Assembly: GCF_032854445.1 (NCBI RefSeq) | Contig: NC_088303.1 | Span: forward strand, 25,675,501 to 25,739,500 | From: Liolophura sinensis | Lineage: Eukaryota; Mollusca; Polyplacophora; Chitonida; Chitonidae | Direction: 5' to 3' | DNA length: 64,000 bases | Shown here: in pieces, positions 53,619 through 64,000 of the stretch | Position numbering within the stretch: the stretch's first letter is position 1 | How the letters are laid out: the number at the start of each line of letters is the position of its first letter | Program-made: the position numbers and the translations under genes | Notes under the pieces: generated by a model | Databases searched by the model: none | The model's input: only the letters and a program-made list of their open reading frames with translations | What the model was told of the DNA's origin: nothing

Positions 53619-53952
53619 CTATAGAGGCATTAACGTGTAAAGCTCGTTATCGAGAGAATTGCTAAGTTCATCCTCGGCATCCTGAAGAGGTGATCCTATT
53701 TCTTGCTCTTCTCCTACACCTTGAGAAGACTCCACGCCCTTGTCTGTTATTGGTTTGCTAGACGTGCGCAGATGGTGAAGCTCAGACACTATCTGCTGTT
53801 TGTAGCTCTCCACAATTTATTTTGACTGTGGATCAGTCAACCTTGGGCCGTTGACATACACGTCAACGGACACCTCGATGTTTTCTCGCGAAATCTGGAT
53901 ATCTTTGCAGAAGTGTATGACTTCGGAATTGCTGTCTTGGATGTTTTGCCTG
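53619..53952 (-). pseudogene. Candidate coding exon of unknown gene, broken by one stop
   Basis: After an acceptor-like TCAGCAG the frame reads RQNIQDSNSEVIHFCKDIQ, then SRENIEVSVDVYVNGPRL, reaches TAA in TCAAAATAAATTG, and stays open in the same frame for 64 more codons (ESYKQQIVSELHHLR ... acidic, Ser/Glu-rich ... LYTLMPL) to TAG. The composition is protein-like on both sides of the stop. I do not recognise the family. It may be a 3'-terminal exon whose true end is the TAA, or a pseudogene. Confidence 0.35.
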
Positions 53953-53955
53953 CTG

Positions 53956-56900
53956 AGTCAGTAGACTTCAGGAAAAAGAACTCTGAATAACATTAATACA
54001 TCGCAGCGTACTTAATTAGGAGTAGACATTTTGCGAAGCTCTACATGTGATATTGTTTCTCACAAAAAAATACACAATCATAAGAACATAAATGTTAAAT
54101 GTTTCATTTTAACTATACAACTGGTTTTCTATGAACTTTTGTTCTGATGTGAAGAGTAAGGTCATCTGAAAGCTGATCGCCTCCCAGGATGCCGAACACC
54201 AGACCGGGTCACGGAGTTAACCTTCATCCTAGCGCAAATGTAAACAAGATTGAAATTTACGTTCAGTCCATGAGTGAACTCTTGTCATGAGATGAGATAA
54301 GTTGTTTTGCCCTCCGCCTTTCAGATCCCCATTATTTACTCATTACATGGTATGAACGTGTCAAACTTCTTAATGATAGAAGCAGTAAACCAATTATGGC
54401 ATCAAATTATACCACACAGTTTTAGCAATTTGTGTCTTATGTAGAATATCAATCTATTCCCGTTTTCCTTACAGAAATGGGAATGTTTGGTATCTGTTTC
54501 ATATTATGGGAATAAGATATTACCTCGGCGCATTTCATTGACGTGACACAAGCATGGCCTCCATGAATCGCAGAATTACGCTCACCCATGCACACCACTA
54601 GCATATGTTGAAATGTGTAGTATTTTGTGAACTTGGTGGCAGGGTGTTATTGTAATATGACGTAGCACACGACCTTGAAATATTCATTATTCATTTTATT
54701 ACCCAAACGTAACACACTTTAAGATATGTCAAAATGAGATACGGTTTGTTCTCAATTTTCTCTAGTGCTGTGGGAATATAGTAATTGTTATAGTGGATGT
54801 AATATACACGTTATTAATACATATCTTCAGCAGATGTTAATTTTGTACTGCACAGCAAATTTTGATGAGGTTGACAGGAAAAACTTTTCTTGTGTTTCTG
54901 GAAACTGCACAAACTATGATTTGATCTCTAGACCTCCGTTAGACCTTAAGCCGATTCGATTTTACGCAACTTGCAGTCGATATCGAAGGGTTTGGAGATA
55001 TATTTGTTACATTCAGCGTGTAAACTATAAGTTTAGCGGACATGTGTAGGAGAAACGACTGCATAAATACATGATGTTCATTCAAACTTTTTAAAAAATA
55101 TAACACGTGTTGCTTCAACATAGGTAACGTTCCTGCATGTAGACTATTTTGTATGAGGACCTATTGTGTCTCATATATGTATGTACATCTGTTATGTTTG
55201 CTTTCATGAAAAACATATAGGTTCTGTGCTGTACTCCTCCCCTCAAAGTAAACTTTCACAAATGGATCTTTGATTTCTGGTTACTCTTATGGGTTTGATT
55301 GTAACGAACAATGCCATGTTAAATATTTTTCCTTGCAGTCTTTGGAAACACATGTACCTGTCATTCGCGGCCTTTTTGTCTAGTTTTACGGTGAATTCAA
55401 GGTGTCTTGAGAAAAGGTCATTCGCTCGGAACCGGTCCGATATAGTTGTACTGGAAAATATCATTGCGCACCATGCCATCCACATCAATCTCTCCTGCTA
55501 GCGTAAATCGAGGTAATATATTACGAATTCAACGGATGGATGAGGAGTAGCCTACACCGATAGTAGTTTAATCCGTTCAATATATTCTTTGCGTGGATGC
55601 TAATGTCTCGCGCTGTACACTACGCACGGGAGTAATTATTACGCCCCCGCGCGCTAGACTTGGCCCTAATTCGAATTGTCGTCCCGTGCCAGTCCGGTTC
55701 GTAATTCTTACGCTCCGGCTCTGAGTGATCGCGAGAAACGAGGGTTATAGCAAACTGCTTGCACGTGGTAACAAGACAAGCAGTGATACTGTCACGGCAA
55801 AGTTCGCTTACATTAGATTTCCGCTCAGAAATGAGACGGTGTTAACAGTATACTTACACTATACCTACAGTTTTTGCACTGATTATACATCGGAAACCTG
55901 CAATTAACGAAAACCAGAGTGTCAGACTAATGTTGTGAGATATATACGTATTACGTGTGCATTTGTATATCAAAATTAACTTTTCCGTTGCCAGTATATT
56001 TTCATGGCTGTATTTATTTATTTATTTGATGGGTGTTTTACGCCGTACTCAAGAATATTTCACTTATACCACAGCGGCCAGCATTATGATGGGACGATTC
56101 ATGGTTGTATACAGCTAACGTGTCAGAGACATATACGATATAGTAGATGTATTCACAGGATGTGTTTTTTTCACCGCTACAAAAACCAATTTGGGTCCAT
56201 GCAGCATGTTTAATATAGTTAAATAGTGCTCCAAATTCCCCCGAGATAATTTATACTATGCGCAAAACTGAGGGATTATGTTCACGGTATTTTAAGTCAT
56301 CACATACACACAGAATATGGTATGATTTGTTTTACCAGCTGAAGACAGTGCTGGCCGCACAGGAACAATGGGAGATTCCTTGGTATGTAGATTACGGGAG
56401 ACCGATGTATAAAATGAGCCACTTTTTTACAAATTGTAATCAGAATTATACAATATTCCAACTGATCAAATACAAATTATGCTGATTGAAGTGCATTTAT
56501 CTATGCATGCATACGACATTATATCTTAAAAACTTGAATAGTTTTGTATCAGATCAAAAATATAAAAAAATATGTTGGCTTTGTGGATCAACTTACTCCG
56601 TGAATAGGGTGAGTTAATTGATCCATAGCGTGGGGTAAGTTCAGTCGTCACATACAAAAGCAAGTATCCTTTATCTATCAAAGTTTTATTTCAGTATTGT
56701 TATATTTAGTAAACTGCAGGTATTTCTGCTTGGTTCTTTCAATGTCAGACGTACACTGGAGTTTTCATTCTCGTCAAAATGACAGATAAGCAATATTGAA
56801 AAGAAAAATACCACGAAGGGCATTACAGAAAAATTAAATTACTCAGCACAACTTTACAAAGATTGGTTTAATAAAAACTAAGTGAAATAAGGTCGGCACA

Positions 56901-58150
56901 TGTTTTTTGTAGGTCACAAATTTGGAGCCAAATGTTTCGATAAATGAGTGGTTATGAATGCTGATATTTTCGGGGGGCAATCAAAGCTCGTCGTCTTACA
57001 TAGCAGACTAATGGACTGTGTTACGTTTCCTCAATGATTTCTAAAACTATACTTAGTGAAATGTGTGCCTCGGCTCCAACCGTTTCACATATATCGATAT
57101 CAGTGCGCATCTCATTTTTCATACTTGTCAACACAAACAGACGTGACCTCTCTATCAACCACCTAAATCCATTCAAAATAAACCATTGGATAAACAGGAT
57201 ATGCAATTCGTGACCTATTATATCAAATTTAGTAAACTCGTGATGCAATTTTCTTTGGTTCCTCGCCAAAGGTTCGCGAACAAATAAAAATTACACCACT
57301 CGTTTAATAAAACTGATATAATGGATCGATCATTGTATATCCTCTATTTATATATTCAAAGCCTTCTATTCGCACAATCGTGTTAAATATGACCGGTAGA
57401 TTCTATTTCAACAAACAATGTTCAATGTTTGTATTTCAAATGAACATGAATTCTGTAACAAGCAACCCGTCCGCCGTCGATCTACGGAAATTATATTATA
57501 ATATATGCCCTTGAGACAAGTGGCCTTCTGCAATAATGTTCATTAATTCATTCATTCATTCATCTTAAAACATTATGGGATCTTCCTTTCTTCTTTACTC
57601 AGCAGCCACCAATTTTCAACACAAAGCCAGTACCGTACCCCACGCGCAACAGTAACACGGTCAGTGAGTAATCCCCCCTGACAGGCTTGTTGCAGACAAG
57701 GGTTTCGTTAGACTGCTAAGTTCGCAAGTACTAATACGTCTTTAGCAATAGGGAACCTTCTGACCCAAGCTTCGCAGCCCGTTGTTCATTTCTGCCTGTG
57801 GGGTGAAGATTAGTGAGCAAAACGGCAGCGTGATATTTTTGCATTACGACAGAACGAGAACAATTTCGGCTTGGACCTGAGTATTTAAACCGGTTCAGAA
57901 AATAGATACGTGTATGTAAAGGATTAATGTCCAGATTTACCTACAGGTCCAAATTTAAAAAAAGAGTTTAAACATCATGTTACCAGGAGGGCTTCTGAGA
58001 AACGTAATGATGTCTTTAAATCCACCGAAAACAATAGATTTACTGACCTTTCACGATCTCCATAAGTTCGATGTCCTTTACAAGTGGTGCGGCTCAGCGG
58101 GGTGACGTCACAGATGGCCAACCAAAGTGTAGCTGGCCTAAATAAGCTTG
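53956..58150. other. No supported gene; one SINE fragment
   Basis: Short frames only, plus the SINE tail at 56005-56093 and a TTCATTCATTCATTCAT microsatellite near 57545. Confidence 0.6.
56005..56093 (-). mobile_element. SINE family 1, 3' fragment
   Basis: Tail plus about 60 bp of body (TGTTTTACGCCGTACTCAAG ... CGGCCAGCATTATGATGGGA). Shorter plus-strand tail fragments of the family occur at 29363-29412 and 33026-33085. Confidence 0.85.
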
Positions 58151-58155
58151 GAATT

Positions 58156-58340
58156 TATAATATCTTAATTTTTTGTGCATAGAGAAATAAAAAACAGTTT
58201 GTTTCGTGACAAACTTGACGGCTGTACTCAGGCTTCTTTACATGATGGCGGGACTCCCTGCTTGTTACCATGGAGACGGAATAGCTGATGCTACATAACC
58301 AGTAGGGGGTATTGATACGGCCTAAAACTTAGACATTACA
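58156..58340 (-). repeat. 3' LTR of the Gypsy-like element
   Basis: About 185 bp beginning TGTAATGTC on the minus strand directly after the polypurine tract. It differs from the 5' LTR at about 20 positions plus a few small indels. Confidence 0.9.
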
Positions 58341-58732
58341 TCCCCTCATTTTTTTTGAATAACTGATTAATCCCAATTCCCTCGTTGAACTATTGTAAAA
58401 TTTACGAAATCTTTTGGAACTTTGAAATTAAAAACCATGACCTTACAGTCCGGAATAGTGAATTCTCTGCCCATTAAAGAATTCAGTGCGTTGATAGCTC
58501 CCTTTAAAATAACTTAATACAATTAATTTAATTTCGCGAACAGTCAAAACAAACGCAATTGATCAAAACAGTTCACACTGAAACTGTCAGCATAAAACTC
58601 AATAATTAAAATATTTGAAAAGTTCAAATGAACTGATCCCACGCATTTAACTCGATGCAAATAATTTTCACATGTCGATGTGGATCGTAAAAAAAAAATA
58701 AATTTTGCTAAGAAAGTTCACAATCCAACATA

Positions 58733-60839
58733 TCACACGTGGTCAGACAGATACACGGGCCGGACGCGATTTCTCGATGGGAAGCGTCTAGGAATGTCCT
58801 GCTGGTTCGGTTCTGATGGAATGTTCAGATCATCGTTCCGATCGTTGACTTGCACTTCAGGTAGGTTGACTCTCGGGATTTTCTTCACATGAGAACAATT
58901 CCGTGCGTGCTGTGCACCGTTAGAACCTTGAACGATTACCATCGGTCCTTTTGTGGAGACCACTTTGAATGGGCGTTTGTCAAATTTAGTTGACAGTTTG
59001 TTTTCAAGTTTGGCTACTAGCAGGACGGTATCTCCTAGTTAAAGGTTGGAGACACGGGCACCAGATTTCCGTCGGAACGAGCTTTCATTTTCAGCTTGGC
59101 TTGTGCATCACTTTGTTTTGCAGATTGATGTTTCTCGTTGCACGAAGAGCTTACAGGTTCTGGTAGTTTGGTCTTGATTGGCCGCGAAAAAGAGCAGCTC
59201 GGCCGGAGACACAGCTGTGGTTGAATGTGGTGTTGCTCGATAATTCAGCAGAAACTGGTTGAGATCTCTCTTCCACTTCCCTTTTCAATGAAAGAGGGTC
59301 AAACAGCTTTTTTCTAAGGTCCGCATGAAGCGTTCTCACTCGCCGTTTGCTCTGGGCCAGTAAGGACTTTCTGTGTTTTTCTGTGTTTGAATCCTTGTAT
59401 TTCCACAAATTTCGTGAACTCGTTATCAATGAATGGCGGCTTTAAGTAGTCAGTTTTAAGTACGTCAACACTGCCGTGTGTGGAGAAAGTTCTGTCAAAT
59501 TTGGGAATCACATGGGCGGATGATGTCGATTTCACAACCTCAACTTCCGGGTAACGGGAATAATCATCGATGCCAACCAGGAGGTGGTCACCGTTTGGGA
59601 AAGGCCCACAAAAATCGGCACTAACATGACTTCAGAGCTTTTCAGGCATTTTTGTCATATTCAGTGGCTCTGGTTTTGGAGATTGTCCGTTTGCTTGACA
59701 TGGAATACACTGACTAATTAAAGTCTCTGTGTCCTCGTCGATACCTGGGTACCACACTTTTTCGCACAGCAACCGCTTTGTTTTCACGATGCCATGATGT
59801 CCTTCATGGGCAAGTTTAAGAATGTGTGATCTGAGCGCTTGTAGAATGATGATACGCGATCCGCGAAGAAGAATGTCACCAGACGGTGTCACACTCAGTT
59901 CATTTCTGCTTTTGTAGAACTGCTGTAGGCCTGCTTGTCCAATTTTCCAGATGAAAGAGCTGCCGCGAGCTTTGTCATAACCTCGTCCTGTTTAGTTGCA
60001 TTTTGAATATCAGTCTAAGTAAGTGACTTCGGCACAGCACTCTGGCGATGAAATTGACATATTCATCGGCCTTGTTTCTGTCGGAGAAAGAAACTGTCGG
60101 CTGTTGAGACAGGAAATCTGCAGGGTTGTTTGCCCCTGGTTAGTAAACAACTTTCATGTGGTATGGTTGTAAACGAAGCTGCCAACTCTTGATGCGGGCT
60201 GGGCACTGGAAGCGCGGCTTGTTGAACATCAACGGCTTGTGGTCAGTTATCACAGTGAATGACGGTCCAAACACATGTAGATGAAATTTATCGCAGGCCC
60301 AAACTATGGCCAGAGCCTCTCGTTCCGTTTGGGAATATCGGCGCTCCACGTCCGAGAGCGACCGACCTTCATAGCAGATGACGCGGTGTTGTCCGTTTCC
60401 GTCCATCTGCTGTAAGGATCGCAGCAACACCGACCGGGCTGGCGTCAACCTAGATTGTGCTGTTTGGATCAAAGTACGACACCACTGACGTATATGACAG
60501 TGAGGATTTTAGACGATCGAAGGCGTCTTGGCGTTTCTCAGTCCAGTCAAATTTCACATTCTGTCTTGTCAGCCCACCGTTATTGTCGCGTAGCCGTGAA
60601 TGAAGCGCGACACGTAGTTTGTCATCCCTAGGAAGCTTCGCACAGCTGATTCATCCTTTGGAATTGGAGCGTTTTTCACTGCGTCCACTTTTGCCGGATC
60701 TAGGGATATTCTTTGCTTGGAAAGTACAAATCTGAAGAACTCCAGACTGGGTTTGTTTAAAACACATTTTTTGCAGCGACTTGTCATGTTCAGTTTGTTT
60801 TCGACCAAACACGATGATGTCGTCTGACAGGTCTGTCAC
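58733..60839 (-). pseudogene. RT end, RNase H and integrase remnant of the Gypsy-like element
   Basis: DDIIVFG of the RT YxDD box appears near 60815 with the Tyr and preceding residues lost. SFLGMTNYVSRFI follows (60640), then RNase H (TEREALAIVWACDKFHLHVFG, TDHKPL; 60140-60472). The integrase zinc finger (HEGHHG...CIPC; about 59690-59820) is followed by a core with DFCGP and LKTD, ANGE, LNYRATPHSTT and AELLF (59150-59620). A C-terminal GPM/IV block ends near 58733. Pieces lie in different frames with stops between them. Confidence 0.87.
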
Positions 60840-61760
60840 TCAGTGTTTATTGAATCACGTACTGCAAAATTTCTGACGCTGACGGCAAACCAGACATCAG
60901 GCACTTGTATCGCAGCAGGCCTTTGTGTGGCAAATGTTGTCAGGTGTAGTTCGATCTGATGATACCCTTGTCGCATGTCGAGTTTGGAGAATACTGTCGC
61001 TCCGTTTAGATCATGTATGATTTCGTCCATGGTGGGCGTTGGATGACGTTCGCGAAGGACAGCAGTATTTGGGGGTCTCATATCCGCACCGACACGGACA
61101 CTTGATTTGTCCTTCTTCGGGACCACCACTACTGGCGATACCCATGGTGTAGGACCATCAACCTTCCCTATGATGTCTGCTTTTTCTAGATTTTCAAGTT
61201 CTAATTCTACCTGCTTTCTCATGTGAAATGGTAGGCGTCGTGGTGGTTGAGTAATAGGTTTAACTGACGGATCTACATGTATTTTGAATTGGTAGTCCTT
61301 TAATTTGCCTACACCATCAACTGTGTCTGAGAATTCATATAGGAGTTCGTCAGCTAATGACAGAGGTTGTCCTGATGCGTGATTATTTTTCTTCATTGTC
61401 GGGACTTTATCAACTAATGGCAGAGGTTGTTGTGATGGGGAACTATTTTTGTTCTCTGTGAAGAGTTTACCCTGCTCGTTTATCACCGAATAGAGATTGA
61501 GGCATAAATTGTCTGCCACTGTGAGGAGTTCAAGCTGTGTAAATGTCTCAAAAGCTAACAATGAACCTGAATTTTGATCCACCACATAAAAAACAGCTGA
61601 GCACGTTTTCTCTGATGTTTCTATGTTTGCCTCAAAAGTACCCATAACAGGCCGAGAGGTTTTGGAACCATAGACAAATATTTTTGATTTTGGCTTGCCG
61701 GGTGAGATTTTTTGTGTTTCATTATTTCTGTGTGATGAATCAGTGTTACTCATTTCTGCG
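60836..61760 (-). pseudogene. protease/reverse transcriptase remnant of the Gypsy-like element
   Basis: The frame runs from the protease C-terminal part (IFVYGSKTSRPV, FYVVDQNSGSLLAFETF) into RT (TPWVSPVVVVPKK, FSKLDMRQGYHQIELH with the first catalytic Asp). The protease active-site D-S/T-G segment expected just after the zinc knuckle is missing, so a deletion is inferred. After TTFAT the frame shifts, and the RT continues only in another frame. Confidence 0.88.
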
Positions 61761-62000
61761 TGTATTTGATTAACAGGATTTTTGGTTCGATTTTGCGAGC
61801 TACGACACACGCTACCAAAATGGTTGAGTTTACCACAATTCCCACATGTTTTAGCAGTTGCTGGACAACTTGTATTTCTATGTGGCCAAACACCTCCACA
61901 ATTTCTACAATCATTATTTCTGTGTTGGTTGTTTTGGGGTTTTTGAAAAGGTGTATGCTTTTTGCCGTAGTGTCTCAGTTTCCCTGCGGGGGTGGGGGTG

Positions 62001-62270
62001 GGGGGGCTCCGTGGCTCAGTTGGTTAGCGGGCTAGCGCAGCGTAATGACCCAGGAGCCTCTCATCAATGCGGTCGCTGTGAGTTCAAGTCCAGCTCATGC
62101 TGGCTTCCTTTCCGGCCGTACGTGGGAAGGTCTGACAGCAACCTGCGGATGGTCATGGATTTCCCCCGGGCTGTGCCCGGTTTCCTCCCACCATAATGCT
62201 GGCCGCCGTCGTATAAGTGAAATATTCTTGAGTACGGCGTAAAACACCAATCAAATGAAATAAATAAATC
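62001..62270 (+). mobile_element. tRNA-derived SINE (family 1) nested in the Gypsy-like element
   Basis: The SINE has A-box-like TGGCTCAGTTGG and B-box-like GAGTTCAAGTCC, followed by the body GTACGTGGGAAGGTC ... CCACCATAATGCTGGCCGCC and tail CACCAATCAAATGAAATAAA. It is complete and sits downstream of a G-rich run. It interrupts the gag region. Confidence 0.93.
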
Positions 62271-62280
62271 ATTTTGCCTT

Positions 62281-62570
62281 GGGGCGGGGGGGGGGGGGGG
62301 GGAAGGGGTCTGTGGCTCACTTGGGTAGCGCGCTAGCGCAGTGTAATGACTCAGGAGCCTCTTATCAATGCGGTCTCTGTGAGTTCAAGTCCAACTCATA
62401 CTGGCTTCCTTTCCGACCGTACGTGGGAAGGTCTTCAGCAACCTGCGGATGGTCGTGGATTTCCCCCGGGCGCTGCCCTGTTTCCTTCCACCAAAATGCT
62501 GGCAGCCGTCGTATAAGTGAAATATTCTTGAGTACGATGTAAAACACCAATCAAATAAATAAATAAATCA
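62281..62570 (+). mobile_element. tRNA-derived SINE (family 1), second nested copy
   Basis: Same family and orientation as the copy 10 bp upstream. It begins with a poly-G run and ends AAATAAATAAATCA. Flanks ATTTTGCCT (62271-62279) and ATTTGCCT (62571-62578) look like its target-site duplication. Its body shows more changes than the neighbouring copy. Confidence 0.92.
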
Positions 62571-63164
62571 ATTTGCCTGGCTTGTTTGAGAGATTGTTTA
62601 CAGTGACTGGGGCTGGCTCTCACTTTACTTCCATTTTCTGACTTTGGAGTTCAGATGTTTCTGTGGCTCGGGCAATGTCAAGAATTTTATCTAATGTCAT
62701 ATCAGATTCTCGCAACAGTCTGCGTTGGATCTGCACTTGTCCATCACTTGATCTGCGATGGCGTCGTCCGGGTCCGGGAATTCACAAGTTATTGCAATGG
62801 ACCGGAGTCGCGTGACGAACTGTGCTATCGTTTCACCTGCCTGTTGATTTGCGTCCTTGAACCTGTACCGTTCGTAGCGCACATTTTTCTTCGATAAGAA
62901 ATATTCATCAAGCTTTTCTGAAGCGGTTGCAAAGTCATCACCAGTGTATTTGAGTCCTCAGAAAACGTCTTGAACAGACTTACCTGCCAGATGTAACAAC
63001 AGCGCGCGTTTCTGTTTGTCTTTGTTGATACCAGCTGTACTTACGTACAGGTCAAATCTCTCACGCCATTTTTTTCATCGTATGGGGAGCGACGACTGAT
63101 CAGTGTCCGCTTGGAAGGGAGGAATTGCCGGTATGTTCAGCGCTTGAGCCATGTCGTCGCCAGA

Positions 63165-63339
63165 TATAATGTCTTAATTATTTGTGCATAGACAAATAAA
63201 AACAGTTTGCTTGGTGACACAGTTGACGGCTGTATTCTTTACATGATTGCGGAATCTCTGCTTGTTACCATGGAGACGGACTGGCTCATGTTACATAACC
63301 AGTAGGGGGTATTGATACGGCCAAACCTTAGACATAACA
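63165..63339 (-). repeat. 5' LTR of the Gypsy-like element
   Basis: About 175 bp beginning TGTTATGTC on the minus strand and ending ...ATTATA. It pairs with the copy at 58156-58340. Shared blocks include AGTAGGGGGTATTGATACGG and GCTTGTTACCATGGAGACGG. The 3' terminus is TA rather than the usual CA. Confidence 0.9.
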
Positions 63340-63344
63340 GAATT

Positions 63345-64000
63345 CATACCAAAACGATGTCATTTTGTCATTGTTATCCTGTGTAACACTGTACATTTGG
63401 TGTGTTCAGCTTAAGATATAATATTTATTTACTATTCTTTCTCCCGGTCCCACTTCACAATCAATCTATTCCTCGAGGGATTCTGTAGTCATACCTATAT
63501 TCCATGACGACCGGTATATGTCATTGTCGGCATTCCGAATAGCCTATGCCTATAGAGGTATATAATCGCGTGCAAGTACATGTGGCATTTTATAATTACT
63601 GTCCGCAGGTGCTTTTGTGAAAACTCAGCCGTATTCCTCTCCTATAGCTTTCGACTGTAAAATGACGAGAGCAGATACCGATGTTTTGGGTAGTTACAAA
63701 ATCATTCCGTCTTGTGCAGTAAATCCACGCCTTCCTGAGGGTCAAATCTCCAGGATTCTTTGACAACCTGTGTTAACAGCCATATGGAAAACAGCAAACC
63801 ATTTCGTGGAGAAATGCGATATCTTGTGACTCAAGTCATGCAGCTTTTAAAACATTGGACTAAATTGCGAAGCTCTGACAGCTCGTAATGGTTGGACTTG
63901 TATGGCTTCATTCGGCGGAGAGTACCGAGTGTTGGCGGGAAAAAAGAATATCAAGTGGTTTTAACCGCCATATTATTCAAATTAAGATACCTTTTTCAAT
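63345..64000. other. Flank of the Gypsy-like element, no gene seen
   Basis: Starts with the 5-bp target duplication. No coding signal recognised to the window end. Confidence 0.6.

Larger units (their letters stand above)
61700..63152 (-). pseudogene. gag remnant of the Gypsy-like element (interrupted)
   Basis: ATG at 63150-63152 opens the gag frame (MAQALNIPAIPPF...). An in-frame TGA near 63076 replaces an expected Trp, another stop lies near 62955, and a frameshift lies near 62740. The block YERYRFKDANQQAGETIAQF with ...RLRSIAITCEFPD is typical of Mag-type gag. Two SINEs (62001-62270, 62281-62570) split the 3' part. A double zinc knuckle (CRNCGG...C, CGNCGKLNHFGSVC) follows at about 61790-61915. 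Confidence 0.85.
58156..63339 (-). mobile_element. Degenerate Mag-like Ty3/Gypsy LTR retrotransposon, complete ends, two nested SINEs
   Basis: The element runs on the minus strand. It is flanked by a 5-bp duplication GAATT (58151-58155 and 63340-63344), has two related LTRs (63165-63339 and 58156-58340), a primer-binding site TGGCGACGAC two bases inside the 5' LTR (matches the 3' end of a tRNA-Ser plus CCA over about 9-10 bases), and a polypurine tract ending GAGGGGA before the 3' LTR. The coding order gag, zinc knuckle, RT, RNase H, integrase is that of Ty3/Gypsy, and the sequence style resembles the Mag/K02A2.6-like lineage. Stops, frameshifts and deletions make it non-functional. LTR divergence of roughly one difference in nine bases plus indels indicates an old insertion. 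Confidence 0.92.

Noticed and set aside
57021-57269. 82-codon minus-strand frame as a small protein
   Set aside because: Composition is mildly protein-like, but there is no family, splice or promoter support.

Overview
The window is animal nuclear DNA: AT-rich, intron-bearing, and crowded with tRNA-derived SINEs, foldback elements and minisatellites. A head-to-tail SINE family with a tRNA-like 5' part and an AAATAAATA-type tail matches a repeat I know from molluscs and other lophotrochozoans, so a mollusc or a close relative is the best guess. There are no prokaryotic operons. Two spliced genes can be reconstructed, both on the minus strand. || Gene 1 (35211 down to 10776) is a DEG/ENaC-family sodium channel assembled from ten coding exons. 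All nine junctions have GT/AG borders and agree in reading phase, giving 941 codons. The N-terminal HG motif, TM1, the FPAVTVCNQN motif, the cysteine-rich extracellular domain and the TM2 GAS filter are present. Exon 8 (1522 bp) carries an insertion of about 475 residues between the last palm cysteines and TM2, with nine N-glycosylation sequons; this roughly doubles the usual size of the protein. || Gene 2 (45217 down to 40940, 5' end not found) resembles the C-terminal cobalamin-binding (DUF4430) domain of transcobalamin/intrinsic-factor-like proteins. Its last exon is preceded by a 20-copy 51-bp array that is a tandem amplification of the exon's own acceptor junction and first codons. || Region by region: 1-4.6 kb SINEs and a foldback element; 4.6-6.4 kb two abutting minisatellites; 6.4-9.9 kb repeats, no gene; 9.9-10.3 kb a third minisatellite; 10.8-35.2 kb the channel gene, with arrays in introns 1, 4, 6 and 9, MITEs in introns 3, 7 and 8, a reverse-transcriptase remnant in intron 4 and SINEs in introns 1, 7 and 8; 36.3-37.4 kb LINE remnants; 38-43.5 kb SINEs and the transcobalamin-like 3' end with its array; 45.2-58.1 kb mostly featureless, with one candidate broken exon; 58.16-63.34 kb a dead Mag-like Ty3/Gypsy LTR retrotransposon with 5-bp target duplications and two nested SINEs. 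|| The most unusual pattern is that at least two arrays, probably three, end at a real splice junction whose sequence aligns with the repeat unit (exon D acceptor, exon 4 donor, and more weakly exon 6 donor). This suggests minisatellites seeded from splice junctions.
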